Notes: generated by a model from the letters alone, not told the origin. A DNA stretch of 31,930 nt from Acuticoccus sp039189655 (GCA_039189655.1 JBCCYN010000032.1:1-31930), one strand, 5' to 3'; shown: positions 18,101-24,349, counted from the stretch's first letter. A program made the numbers and translations.

Positions 18101-18995
18101 CGGCGACGCTGATCAGACCGCGGCCGGGCTGGCAGGGGCCGACTTCATCGCCACCGATGCCGGAAACGATATTCTTCTGGGCGGGGCCGATGGCGATGTC
18201 CTGAACGCGGGCACGGGCCAGGATACTCTCGTGGGCGGTGCGGGTACGGACGGCCTCAGCGGTGGCGTCGGCGACGACAGCTTCGTCTTTTTGGGCTCTG
18301 ACCAAGGCACCTTTGCCATCGACGCCATTGAGGATTTTTCGGTTGGAGATACCGTCAACCTGTTCGGTTTTGCTGCGCAATCCATGGGCGACATCACTTT
18401 CCTCAACAACGCCAACGGCATCATTGCACAGATCTCGAACACCCAGTGGATCCAATTCAAAGGCATCACCGACCAAGCCTCGATCGCGGGTCAGATCGTC
18501 TTCGAGGCGACGCCACCGATCCTCCCGGCCATCGCCGACAACGCGCCGACCCGCCTTTCGGGGGGCAACGACAACTTCACCTATCGCGGCAACGATGACA
18601 TCGTCGTCGTCGGGCTCGGAGGTGCTGATTTCATCGCCACCGATAGCGGCGCCGATCGCCTGATCGCCAATGAAGGTGGCGACGTCCTGCGCGGCAGGGC
18701 AGGCAACGACACTTTGGTGGGCGGTTCCGGCACCGACGAGCTGACCGGCGGCCTCGGCAACGATGTTTTCAGCTTCTCCGCAAGCGATGACAGTGGTCTG
18801 TCCATCGACGCCATCACCGACTTTGAAGCCGGTGACATCATCCTTTTGGAAGGTTTTGCTGCTCAGAGCTTCGGCGACATCACCATTCTACAGAACCCGG
18901 GCGGTGTCATCGCCCAGATCTCCGCTGTTCAGTGGGTCCGCTTCGACGGCATCACCGATGCCTCAACCATTGAAAACCAGTTCGTGTTCGTCTGA
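9102..18995 (+). CDS. Giant CSLREA/beta-helix protein with cadherin-like and RTX C-terminus (3297 aa)
   Basis: This is a probable type I-secreted surface or extracellular protein. Six units each open with a CSLREA-type motif (VTTL.DE...GLSLREAI; near residues 5, 365, 945, 1497, 1912 and 2341), continue as a right-handed beta-helix of N/G/T-rich rungs (T..GN.A..GGGI), and close with an NGGP...DARG...DIGA.E cap. The LSLREA motif lacks the Cys that names the family. Residues about 2702-2820 are cadherin-like (VVENSAFGTAVFDVDAN; NDAPEF), about 2820-2985 a related adhesin-type domain, and 2988-3137 and 3150-3297 two RTX units ending in ENQFVFV. There is no Sec signal peptide. AAGGA (9089-9093) lies 8 bases before the ATG. 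The Hint gene follows within 9 bp. The role is likely adhesion or a matrix; no catalytic site was seen. Confidence 0.9.
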   Translation: MATFTVTTLFDEPFDGDETIGNPDNGGLSLREAIGLAAASAGRDTIVFDPRLVGRTFELTGGTILLNDTDGVTISGTVTIDAKSRFGVFGVTGGTATLDKLTITGGSASNGAGVSVASGANLTLTNATVRDNTATATAGGILVAGTLTAVNATFAGNSALGGGGVVVNAGGNATLANTTVFGNSATQGLAGGIANSGTLELTSSTVTSNSATVVTGGLLSQVGGTTTVTNSIVAGNFSPSGSTPDVSGAITSTGVNIFGQDSVSGAGDADIESALATDIFASTTNSSGATGGAIADNGGFVQTVAIKAGGTADNAGDASALPPDSADIDGDTDPAEALPIDARGFAREAGGTLDVGAVELSRKITVTTLDDELDNALGNNAVSIENFGGLDDISLREAFALLGNYADDPNTIIDFGVTGTIELFASPTGLGGLTLANSATIKGTGVTLDGNAETNILSITGSRDVAIEGMTLTNGASTTGTAGISAAANLTLTNVTITGSNVLAPAVPENDGGAGVFVLGNLTMVNTDVTSNYIRATNTSGPQPELQGGGIRVVGNADITGGSISGNTLRIDWGDGRGGGIFVSGTLSMANTVVSGNSIDASDGESLVPVSVRGGGIATGGTVSLTDVTLTSNVAQRSGNDARFITGYAEGGGLFTGSAATVVGGRIAGNRTEAIAQGGEGESKGGGASVGGGSSFVGTTIDSNRAIFSLSNDGGRTAGGGIFGYGLTVIGSTISNNSVGYARTESGGGIFGSGTFINSTFVGNASSAGNGTGRGGGIFTYSASALINSTVVDNSSSGRAGGIAIYNGPFEIKNSIITGNQSRIDSDLRAFAPGIFVDGGGNVISTQAATLLTGNNNVISDTLTDIFTTGTLADNGGPVLTIALKSDGVAVNAGLTANLPPDSRDIDGDQDTSEALPIDARGEQRVSGPRPDAGAMEVQVVGTLVVDTLTDEAFSGGTLAEEAADGDGLSLREAIDYANANLTDANSLITFLEGLNGTLTLTQGTELLITNGIKIQGNGIANTVIDGQDAHRVFNIETSDAVSLSQLTVANGYASGVSPDGGGIRAAATTIDLTLDNVVVTSSSATRDGGGVVVGATTTGTLTIVDSTISSNTAARSGGGLFSFQVDVNATGSGFDMNDADLSGGGLQVAANLMLTDSTVSNNTVIAATPPSAEGAGLLVVGNATISGSSIIGNRLEHIGAIDAQAVGGGVTLRTGNSVIENSTIADNTVIGPTGSGGFGLGGGVFNAAETLTIKTSTVDGNSVTAPETYGGGVFSLAGSLLNIISSTVSGNSASGIGGGIFQTTSELNLVNATIHGNTSPGAAGIYQRLGSASVDNSTVSANTGGQAAYFRGSATISNSVFLGNSVNDAQGPRVTSGGNNVFGTISGFSSAQSDVIGATAAQTFAATGVYDTTTGGQLADHGGPVRTVMISPTGPAKDIAQTTDLPLDTFDLDNDSDTSESLPLDARGFTRSVDFETGNSPLAPDAGAAELQPLALVVTTLDDEAYDQNANNATDGKGLSLREAIEIANRNPGQDAITFAQELLGGTLHLTQGTTLLIQDSVTIDGDLDNDSQPDITISGDVGQNDTLTTDPNGNQITQVSASLLFDNVRVFNVLGGSSIFNGLTITGGEDENGAGGIFVLGGTSLSVTNSSVSGNQASVEGDGGGIFARGQLSISDSIVAANVGYAGGGIYAIGIDADPNISGVLFTGNYSVTTGGAVQVNGRVNNPAPNDVGSFIENSTFVGNRSQENGGGIYNQAGLLTIRSSTISGNSSRIGDGGGVSFLNTASTFTEIASTIVFNNSGNDIAKGAFGDLPVPNLSGSNNLVGRADALLTDGQNGNIVGPNIDPLLGPLTDNGGPTPTVALLPGSPAINNGSNPGNLQFDQRGTGFDRSIGDAPDIGAFEAQTPVTSLIVTTLDDEAYDQNANNATDGNGLSLREAIEIANRNPGADTITFHSELSGGVLRLTSGLTISDDVTINGDPNKTGAPDITISGDTSGNDTTTTDALGNTITDVVVSGSGLSDNVRVFDITSGATSLDGLIITGGGTDLRGGGIRSLGDGTLSISNSSISGNNTRSYGGGVYVRGNLIIEDSVLSGNYSGNSGGAIYLWQTVDDASRISGALINDNNAQRSGGGLFLNGLVRLPSLNNNGILIENSTIYNNYTREVGGGIFNFDGLTTIRSSTIAGNSIASVGGSGIAAQGDTFTFTILESTIVAGNRNVSFPNNVEDLALYLGDINGFNDPNIPLVSSNNLVGDANGLLSNGVNSNIIGDANNLVDPLLDTLKDNGGPTPTLALLPGGPAINAGANPGNLQFDQRGTGFDRTVGSQTDIGAFEFAEGANFVVTTADDTVDNTDGVTSLREAILAANGATLGAGTPTITFDNSLDGAVLFLTNGELDITRSVIINGDTDGDGKANVTISGDADKDANAVNNDLQDGESRIFDISGNGTDVVLTALTLTDGRGNDGGAVAADRGTSLTITNTTIQDSFGRNGGGINSDTALTVANSLLTGNSSTQGGGILVGGTLDLINVTLDGNEASQGDAGGAIATQSRATISVENSTITDNKNGAINIFSSSTVTIENSVFASNTGTTLLNDGGTFTAKNSFFDTAVDLGDNNDKGGNILSGNDPMLGALADNGGPTRTRLPGEESPLIGAGDKSLLPADALDLDNDTDTGEPLPLDGRGSPRVNGSELDIGAVEVVKLPPVFEGALADGTQTVSVVENSAFGTAVFDVDANNGSGGATDAGVTYRISAGNLSQDGDGALPFAINTQTGAITVNDAGDLDFDITPRFSLTVEADNGSFKKTATVIVDLNNANDAPEFAGLDNAPAYVEDGPAVILDADATIADDDLDALNTSNGNYSGASLTFRREGGAVSTDVFDFNTEGSATLGRSGNDITSGGNVIATVIQIAGVTTLRFTDQNGTTPTNALVNEILQATTYSSTAATLQPGDTGSARIELSFDDGAGQPNSIVKSTLKVAIEPAGTVLGTVVLTSGQDSYTYRGDADQTAAGLAGADFIATDAGNDILLGGADGDVLNAGTGQDTLVGGAGTDGLSGGVGDDSFVFLGSDQGTFAIDAIEDFSVGDTVNLFGFAAQSMGDITFLNNANGIIAQISNTQWIQFKGITDQASIAGQIVFEATPPILPAIADNAPTRLSGGNDNFTYRGNDDIVVVGLGGADFIATDSGADRLIANEGGDVLRGRAGNDTLVGGSGTDELTGGLGNDVFSFSASDDSGLSIDAITDFEAGDIILLEGFAAQSFGDITILQNPGGVIAQISAVQWVRFDGITDASTIENQFVFV
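13586..16115 (+). repeat. Tandem ~1.25-kb duplication inside the giant gene (units 4 and 5)
   Basis: Units starting near 13586 and 14836 are close relatives at DNA level at both ends. Near the start they share GATGACGAGGC, CGATCAGAACGCCAACAACG and GCGATCGA. Near the end they share the codons for NGGPTPT, FDQRGTGFDR and DIGAFE. The middle beta-helix parts are much more diverged, so the ends look homogenised or the cores replaced. Confidence 0.75.
18064..18992 (+). repeat. Two tandem RTX units at the C-terminus of the giant gene
   Basis: Two units of about 150 residues repeat the order: SG..D.(Y/F)TYRG.D, GADFIATD, G.D.L.GG repeats, D(A)I.DF..GD, (L/E)GFAAQS.GDIT, IAQIS..QW(I/V).F.GITD. Each is a calcium-binding RTX block followed by a small beta domain. 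The second unit forms the probable secretion signal. Confidence 0.75.
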
Positions 18996-19004
18996 GGAGC
19001 GATA

Positions 19005-20018
19005 ATGGCAACCTTCCCGTTTACGGCTTACAGTGTCGAAAAAACCGCTCTTGGCTTCGTGTTGCAAGGGTTTCCGGTTCCAATAAAGTTTGGCGAAGCG
19101 GACAATATCGGCCTGATTGACGATGACGACAATATAGATGTGGACCCCACAGACGACGGTCAACGTTTTACTTTGGACCCCACATCTGAGAGTTTCCCCA
19201 CCGAAGCCGTCGATAGTATTGAATTCATCGATGTCACCGTCACCGAGACTGGTGCGTCATTCAGCGTTGCCGCGGTGACCCCGGTCAACAGCGCGCTCAC
19301 CTATCTCATCCCGCTCGATGAAGCTGGCAACACCCTTGAGGGCATTTTGGACGGCGACCCCGATCTCACCGGAAAGGAATTTACCGCCACGCGCACGCCC
19401 AATCCGCCGAGTTCCGTCGCCTACTGTTTTGTCGGCGACACATTGATCCGAACGCCTTCTGGCGAGCGGCGCGTGGACGAACTTCAAATCGGCGATCCGG
19501 TGTCGGTGCTGGGCGGCGGCGATGCACCGGTGCGCTGGATCGGCCGACAGACGGTCGACTTGCGGCTCGGTCCCACCGAAAGGTTACTGCCAGTCAAAGT
19601 CCGTGCCGGCGCCCTCGGCGAAGGCGTCCCCAACCGAGACCTTGTGATAACGCGCGATCATGCGCTTCTCGTTTGCGGCGTTTTGGCGAACGCTGGAGCG
19701 CTGGTGAACGGCTCAAGCATTGTGCCGCTGGGGCGAGACGCTGATCCGGTGATGACCTACTATCACATCGATACGGCCCAACATCATCTCGTCTTTGCCA
19801 ACGGAACGCCAGCCGAAACCTTGATCGACGATGTGACTGCACGAGAGTCTTTTGACAATTTTAGCGAATACATCGAGCTCTTCGGACGCACTCCCTGCGA
19901 GGTACGCGAGCTGCCCTACCCGCGCGCCATGAGCCGCCGGCAGCTTCCCGGTCGCATCGGCTTGCTGCTGATCAGTCGAGCAGTGGCCCTATCCCCCAGA
20001 CTTCGCGGCGCCGCTTGA
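19005..20018 (+). CDS. Hint-domain (Hedgehog/intein-like, Hint_2) protein
   Basis: This 337-aa protein has residues 1-135 as an acidic beta-rich region (GLIDDDDNIDVDPTDDG) without a signal peptide. A Hint_2 domain starts at Cys141: CFVGDTLIRTPSGERRVDEL, block B-like TRDH at 216-219, then YYHIDTAQHHLVFANG. Hint domains can self-cleave by an N-S acyl shift at the first Cys; in alphaproteobacteria they are common in or next to type I-secreted proteins. No intein-type C-terminal His-Asn is seen, as expected for Hedgehog-like forms. The upstream stop TGA overlaps its GAGGAG ribosome binding site, so it is surely co-transcribed with the giant gene. It begins MATF like the giant protein. Whether it processes that protein is unknown. 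Confidence 0.85.
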   Translation: MATFPFTAYSVEKTALGFVLQGFPVPIKFGEADNIGLIDDDDNIDVDPTDDGQRFTLDPTSESFPTEAVDSIEFIDVTVTETGASFSVAAVTPVNSALTYLIPLDEAGNTLEGILDGDPDLTGKEFTATRTPNPPSSVAYCFVGDTLIRTPSGERRVDELQIGDPVSVLGGGDAPVRWIGRQTVDLRLGPTERLLPVKVRAGALGEGVPNRDLVITRDHALLVCGVLANAGALVNGSSIVPLGRDADPVMTYYHIDTAQHHLVFANGTPAETLIDDVTARESFDNFSEYIELFGRTPCEVRELPYPRAMSRRQLPGRIGLLLISRAVALSPRLRGAA

Positions 20019-20243
20019 GGCAGTTCGATACGATTGGTGGGGCGCATCCAGGCGGCGGCACCACGGCATCTCATGCGCCTCTCTTGAGACCGCAAGCTTG
20101 CGCTTGTCTTCACTGTCCCGAGGATGAGGCGCGAGTTGGAGTAGCTGCAGGGCCGTGACGCGCGCGAGGAAACAATGGTCGTCGACCTGTACGCCGGCAA
20201 GGATTTGCCCCTCAGTGGGATTGGGACTTACCGAGGCGTCCAT
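19989..20243 (-). pseudogene. Leftward element-gene remnant (N-terminal part)
   Basis: ATG 20243 opens a frame whose first 50 or so residues look like real protein (PTEGQILAGVQVDDHCFL, ARVTALQLLQLAPHPRDSED). After about residue 58 the composition changes, and the frame runs into the 3' end of the Hint gene on the other strand. I read it as the 5' part of a gene cut off at a junction near 20060. The family is not recognised. It follows the remnant at 20277 on the same strand with a 33-bp gap. Confidence 0.45.
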
Positions 20244-20276
20244 CACTGCGCCCTCGATATGGGCGGCGCGCCATTT

Positions 20277-20453
20277 TCAGCACCAGAGCTCAAGCGTCTG
20301 AATGGGAGTCAATACTACGCGGAAAGCCCCGTACTTAACCTCGGGTTCGTAGGCTTCAGAGTCTTGATGGTAGGGTGCTTCTGGACTGATCTCCCAGTCC
20401 ATTGGCTTCCAGCCCTCAGCGATGAGGCTGTGAAGTTGGACGACGGGGTCAAC
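20277..20453 (-). pseudogene. Leftward element-gene remnant (C-terminal part)
   Basis: A frame ending at TGA (20277-20279) encodes convincing protein sequence (VVQLHSLIAEGWKPMDWEIS, then EAYEPEVKYGAFRVVLTPIQ, ending TLELWC). It has no start codon: the frame is open up to 20549 but turns into low-quality sequence and meets the direct repeats at 20480-20500. It looks like the 3' end of a gene whose 5' part was lost at the element boundary beside the tRNA. The family is not recognised. Confidence 0.5.
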
Positions 20454-20479
20454 TTGAGCCGAGGAGGCGCGCGACCGAA

Positions 20480-20500
20480 GTGGGGCAGATTGTGGGGCAG
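20480..20500. repeat. Paired 9-bp direct repeats near the tRNA, possible integrase arm sites
   Basis: GTGGGGCAG occurs at 20480-20488 and again at 20492-20500, period 12, about 55 bp from the 3' end of tRNA-Ser. Short spaced direct repeats of a TGGGGCA type are often seen beside tRNA-integrated elements as arm-type sites for tyrosine integrases. No integrase gene is adjacent, so this would be a left-over element end. Confidence 0.35.
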
Positions 20501-20554
20501 GACAAGTGGCATGAAGATTTAATACATTATTTTCAGGCGCTTGGCAGCCTTAGT

Positions 20555-20644
20555 TGGCGGAGAGACAGGGATTCGAACCCTGGGTGCGATTGCTCGCACA
20601 ACGGTTTTCGAGACCGCCCCGTTCGACCGCTCCGGCACCTCTCC
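20555..20644 (-). tRNA. tRNA-Ser (anticodon CGA)
   Basis: The leftward transcript starts GGAGAGG at 20644 and ends TCTCTCC-G-CCA at 20555, with the CCA encoded. The anticodon stem-loop is GCGGT-CTCGAAA-ACCGT, so the anticodon is CGA (codon UCG, serine). A long variable arm (GTGCGA, loop GCAA, TCGCAC) is the class II mark of tRNA-Ser. The T-arm is CAGGG-TTCGAAT-CCCTG. Its 3' end faces the element remnants, the usual side for tRNA-targeted integration. Confidence 0.95.
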
Positions 20645-21172
20645 CACGTTGATTTAGCTACGGTTTCGCCCTGCCCCGGTCAATAGGTTAGTCACTCGCC
20701 GAGTCGGCTAGTCACTTTTGTTCCGACGTGGCCCCATTGCCCGCCAGACCGCAAGTTATGGTGTTCGTACTGAGCGCGGTGCCTTCTTTCTCTACCCTCA
20801 GACACATCGATCTCCTTTTTGGGCGCTCTGCCATTCACTCGCCGAGCGAGTTTACCTTGAGTAGCGCGGCAGGAAGCAAGAGCAGGACAAACTTCCAAAC
20901 CGTACTCTGGCGCTGCGGTACTTGCCCCCGTCCTTAGATATGGCAATTATTCGTCCAATGGTTCGACACTCGTCTGCTGCCATTGGGCGCATCACGAAGG
21001 CGTTGAAACACAACCCGCCGTTCCAGCGCCATCGCGTCATGTTCCAACGTCCATTCGCGAAAAACCACAAACGCGCGCAAAGGGCTGCGCCAAGGAAAAT
21101 TCACCGAGGAATGCCGCCGCGAAGCGTCCGCCCGTCCCAACACCAAACGCCGGCAAGTGAGGCGGTTGGGCC
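20645..21172. other. Gene-poor stretch after tRNA-Ser
   Basis: Frames of 60-108 aa exist on both strands but overlap each other, and none shows family features. The word TCACTCGCCGAG appears twice (near 20694 and 20834). The promoter of tRNA-Ser should lie just above 20644, but I could not assign hexamers. Confidence 0.45.
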
Positions 21173-21364
21173 TTATTGGGGCTTGGGGCCGCGGTCGTGT
21201 TCGGCAGGAGGGCGCCGTCGACGCTTCCGGCAGCGGTCAGAGCAGTAGCGCACCTGATCCCAAACCAAGGCCCACTTGCGCCGCCAAGCGAAGGGTCGGC
21301 CGCACGTCGCGCATATGTTCACGGGCAGGTGCGCCTTTTTCACGTATTTCTTGCGCCCCTTCAT
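21173..21364 (-). CDS. DUF2256 family protein (small zinc-finger-like)
   Basis: The start at complement 21364 gives 63 aa beginning MKGRKKYVKKAHLP. The core NICATCGRPFAWRRKWALVW followed by CSDRCRKRR is the DUF2256 signature: two Cys pairs (CxxC and CxxxC) suited to bind a metal. A longer in-frame start at 21403 adds unrelated residues. DUF2256 proteins are often found near photolyase or cryptochrome genes; none is in view here. Function unknown. It is divergent from the 664-aa exported protein, 63 bp apart. Confidence 0.8.
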   Translation of the reverse strand: MKGRKKYVKKAHLPVNICATCGRPFAWRRKWALVWDQVRYCSDRCRKRRRRPPAEHDRGPKPQ

Positions 21365-21427
21365 CCTTGGTCCGTTCGCCGATCCGTGCCAAAAGGCCGG
21401 CATTGCAATGGAAGCGAGGCGACTGGG

Positions 21428-23422
21428 ATGCGGCGAACCATCTTGACGGCATCTTGGATGATTTTGATGTCCCCGTTAGCGCTGGCGCAAGATGCGTCCT
21501 TCGACGCGGAAACGGCGGTCAGAGCCTTTTTGACCGACAAAGCGTTGCTGGGCGCGGACACCGCAACGGTGGGCAGCGTGGTCAGTGACGGCAATACGGT
21601 CACGGCCAGCGATATCGAGATGATCTGGCAAGCCGAAATCCAGGTTCTGGATCGCACGACGACCATGAACGCGTCGGCAAAAATCCCCAACCTCTCCATC
21701 ACCGGCCTCGCGCCGGACGGGGACGGACACAAAGCCAGCGACATCACGGTCGAGTCCGTCGATATGGCGATATCCATGGATGGCGCGGACGTCCCCATCA
21801 GCTACGACTTGTCCATGTCCCAGTACACCGTCACCGATGCCTCCTGGGGCGCGTTCCCGCAAATCAAAGCGGATCCGGCAGCTCCCCTTTCCCGCTTTGG
21901 ACCACTCCTGGACTGGTCGGTCACCCAGTCCTTTTCGTCAGCCAGCGTCGGCAAGGTCACCGGAAGTTTTACTGCTGACGGAGATCGCCAGGACATTGAA
22001 TACGGCCCCATGAGTGTGGGTGCCGTGCGCAACGGCCAGTTCGCCTCCATTGAGTACGGTCCGTTTTCCGTGGAGCAGGATGCCGAAGGGCCCGACGGCA
22101 ATTCCATCTCGATGACAGTCGACTACGGACGCATAACCGGCAAGGATTTCGATACCCGCCCGCTCATTGCACTCCTCACTGGAAATGGCGCTGAGGCCGG
22201 TCCGCAGACAATCGTCGGCGAGATGCGCGTCGACGGCGTGACATTTTCCAGCGGCGGCAATGTCGATGGGTCGCTCGGTCCCATCGAGATCGAGAACAAC
22301 ACAATCGATCCCTCCCGCGGGCCACTACTGGAAAAGTTTGACGGCCTTGCCGTGGCGGCGCTCGCCGGTACCGAGCCCGATCCGGCGCAATTGGCCTCAC
22401 TGATGATCGATATCTATGGTGCGTATGGAATTGATTTATATCAGTTTTCCGACATCAACATCACAGTGCCCGATGGGAGCTTTTCACTCGCCAGAGCGCT
22501 CATTCGCAAAATCAACGCGGACGGCATGGAACGCTTCGCCATTGAGGGCGTGCGCGGTGAGAGCCCGGAAGGAAAGCTCGCCCTCGGCACCTTCGAAATC
22601 ACCGATTTGGTGTTCCCAGAGCGCGATGCGTTCATGGAAGTGGTGATGAACTCTATGACTGGGGCAGATTTTGATCCCACCATGCTCGGATCACTCCCAA
22701 CCATGGGCGGTCTTGCCATAGTGGGGCTGATGGCCCAGGAGGGCAGCAGCTCAACCCCCCTCAATCTCGACCGGTTCGACATCTCGCTTTCGGATTACAT
22801 CAACGGCATTCCAACGAAAATTGGCCTGCTCCTTGAAGGTCTTCAAATACCCGCAGCGCTCCTTGATGATCCCCAAGTAACCGGCATCCTTCAGGCTGTG
22901 GGCGCGGACCCTATCCGCGCGAACGGGCGCATCGATCTCACCTGGGATGAGCAAACCGGTGCTGTCACGCTCAACGAGGGCCTGAGTGTTGAGGGTGTGG
23001 GCGAAATCGAGACGAACGCACAGTTGAGCGGCATTCCACGGGTTATCTTTGAGAACCCGATGCGCGCCAATGAAGCCGTCGCCACTGCTGCGGTGGGCGG
23101 GGTCTCGGTGCGTTATCAGGACGGCGGACTGGCCCCCTTCCTGCTCGGGATGATGTCGGAGCAGGCGGGTATTCCGGCCGACCAGTTTGCCGCGGGGATG
23201 TCCCAGCAGGTGGAAATGCAGCTCGCCGGTATTTTGGGCGATCAGGCGCTTGCCGGAAGCATCGCCGGCGAGGTGCAGGCTTTCTTGTCCGACCCGCGCA
23301 ATTTCTCCGTCTCAGCGCAACCGCCATCGCCGGTACCGCTCGCCCAGCTTATCGGTGCAGCGATGGCGGCACCGGCACAAATACCGCAGCTTTTGCAGCT
23401 ATCGGTGAGTGCCAATCAGTAG
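21428..23422 (+). CDS. Exported hypothetical protein (664 aa)
   Basis: The start at ATG 21428 gives a clean Sec signal peptide (RR, hydrophobic core, SPLALA then QD, cleavage near residue 20). The frame is open upstream to 21176, but that part lies across the DUF2256 gene on the other strand and is not protein-like. The mature part is beta-rich with many Asp/Gly turns, no Cys, and paired segments (DIEYGPMSVG and SIEYGPFSVE), which suggest an elongated repeat or lipid-transfer-like beta structure. Near residue 570 is a hydrophobic region (LAPFLLGMMSEQAGI), and the end is rich in Ala, Pro and Gln. No family is recognised. The likely location is the periplasm. Three small or moderate genes follow on the same strand. 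Confidence 0.75.
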   Translation: MRRTILTASWMILMSPLALAQDASFDAETAVRAFLTDKALLGADTATVGSVVSDGNTVTASDIEMIWQAEIQVLDRTTTMNASAKIPNLSITGLAPDGDGHKASDITVESVDMAISMDGADVPISYDLSMSQYTVTDASWGAFPQIKADPAAPLSRFGPLLDWSVTQSFSSASVGKVTGSFTADGDRQDIEYGPMSVGAVRNGQFASIEYGPFSVEQDAEGPDGNSISMTVDYGRITGKDFDTRPLIALLTGNGAEAGPQTIVGEMRVDGVTFSSGGNVDGSLGPIEIENNTIDPSRGPLLEKFDGLAVAALAGTEPDPAQLASLMIDIYGAYGIDLYQFSDINITVPDGSFSLARALIRKINADGMERFAIEGVRGESPEGKLALGTFEITDLVFPERDAFMEVVMNSMTGADFDPTMLGSLPTMGGLAIVGLMAQEGSSSTPLNLDRFDISLSDYINGIPTKIGLLLEGLQIPAALLDDPQVTGILQAVGADPIRANGRIDLTWDEQTGAVTLNEGLSVEGVGEIETNAQLSGIPRVIFENPMRANEAVATAAVGGVSVRYQDGGLAPFLLGMMSEQAGIPADQFAAGMSQQVEMQLAGILGDQALAGSIAGEVQAFLSDPRNFSVSAQPPSPVPLAQLIGAAMAAPAQIPQLLQLSVSANQ

Positions 23423-23470
23423 ACCGTCCCTGATGCGCGGTGCCATCGAGGCGCCGCGCAGAGGCTTTGT

Positions 23471-23761
23471 GTGCAGCTCTTCGTCGCCATCGCCGTAGCT
23501 GTCGTCGCCCTGGCAAGTATCGTCGGCGGCGCGCTTTTTGTCTTCGACAAACGAGCCGCTTCCCAGGGACACCGCCGGGTTCCGGAAAATGTCCTTCTGC
23601 TCTTCGCCGCGGCGGGCGCTGCGCCCATCATGGTATGGCTTTCGGGGCGCATCAGGCACAAGACCAGAAAACAACCGTTCCGCGGCATACTCCTGGCGAT
23701 CCTTTTTGCCCAGGCCCTTGCGGCATTCGCGCTCATCGTCGCCGCGCTCGGCCTCCTTTAA
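23471..23761 (+). CDS. DUF1294 family small membrane protein
   Basis: From a GTG start, 96 aa with a hydrophobic N-terminal helix (about 4-24), then FDKRAASQGHRRVPENVLLL, a second helix, and RHKTRKQPFRG before a last helix (about 72-95). The DKRAA...RR(V/I)PE and RHKTRK(Q)PF pair is the DUF1294 hallmark. It is an inner-membrane protein of unknown function; some family members carry an extra cold-shock domain, absent here. It lies 48 bp after the exported protein gene and 9 bp before the DUF427 gene. Confidence 0.8.
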   Translation: MQLFVAIAVAVVALASIVGGALFVFDKRAASQGHRRVPENVLLLFAAAGAAPIMVWLSGRIRHKTRKQPFRGILLAILFAQALAAFALIVAALGLL

Positions 23762-23770
23762 GGAGCAAGC

Positions 23771-24349
23771 ATGGTCACGCTCCCCGACAAAGCTGCGCTT
23801 TTAGCGCGGGTCAAACCCCACCGAAGCGGTTGGGCCCTGAGCCGCAAGCCGCAAATCGAGCCAGTGGGACCGGGCGAGGAATCGGTGTGGGACTTTCCAA
23901 GACCACCCGCCGTTGAACCCGTCGGCAAACGTCTTTGCGTCACCTTCGCCGGCCGCACCATTGCCGACACCAGCCGTGGCTTTCGCGTGGTGGAGACGGC
24001 CGGGGCGCCGGTCTATCACTTCCCTCCCGAAGATGTCGCCATGGACGCCCTCGTTCCCACCGGCCGGATCACGGTGTGTGAGTGGAAAGGTGCCGCGACC
24101 TATTTCGACATCGTGGTGGGCGAGCGCCGGTCCGAAGAGGCGGCCTACACATACCCTGATCCCTTCGACGACCTCAGTCAGAACTATGCGGCGATTGGCG
24201 GGATGATCGTCTTTTATGCAGGACGGGTGGACGAAGCCACCATCGACGGCGAGAGGGTAGCACCGCAGCCCGGGGGCTATTATTCTGGCTGGGTCACGGC
24301 CAATTTGAAGGGCCCCATCAAAGGCGCACCGGGGAGCGAAGGCTGGTAA
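23771..24349 (+). CDS. DUF427 domain protein
   Basis: In this 192-aa product the central and C-terminal parts match DUF427: VYHFPPEDVAMDAL, CEWKGAATYFDI, AYTYPDPFDDL, and the signature AAIGGMIVFYAGRVDEATID with PQPGGYYSGWVT at the end (ending KGAPGSEGW). The N-terminal 45 residues are an extension rich in Pro and basic residues. The family is widespread in soil and marine bacteria and folds as a small beta barrel; its biochemical role is not established. It is the third gene of the rightward group, 9 bp after DUF1294. Confidence 0.85.
   Translation: MVTLPDKAALLARVKPHRSGWALSRKPQIEPVGPGEESVWDFPRPPAVEPVGKRLCVTFAGRTIADTSRGFRVVETAGAPVYHFPPEDVAMDALVPTGRITVCEWKGAATYFDIVVGERRSEEAAYTYPDPFDDLSQNYAAIGGMIVFYAGRVDEATIDGERVAPQPGGYYSGWVTANLKGPIKGAPGSEGW

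Noticed and set aside
9032..18841. Many long frames on both strands within the giant gene
   Set aside because: The giant frame is uninterrupted, domain-rich and has a proper start; the others are shadows with Pro/Ser/Arg-biased composition.
20480..20686. Rightward frame containing WRRDRDSNPG and RPVRPLRHLS
   Set aside because: This is the antisense translation of tRNA-Ser, a well-known source of false protein annotations.
20692..21248. Overlapping frames of 60-108 aa on both strands after tRNA-Ser
   Set aside because: They overlap each other on opposite strands, have poor composition and no recognised motif.
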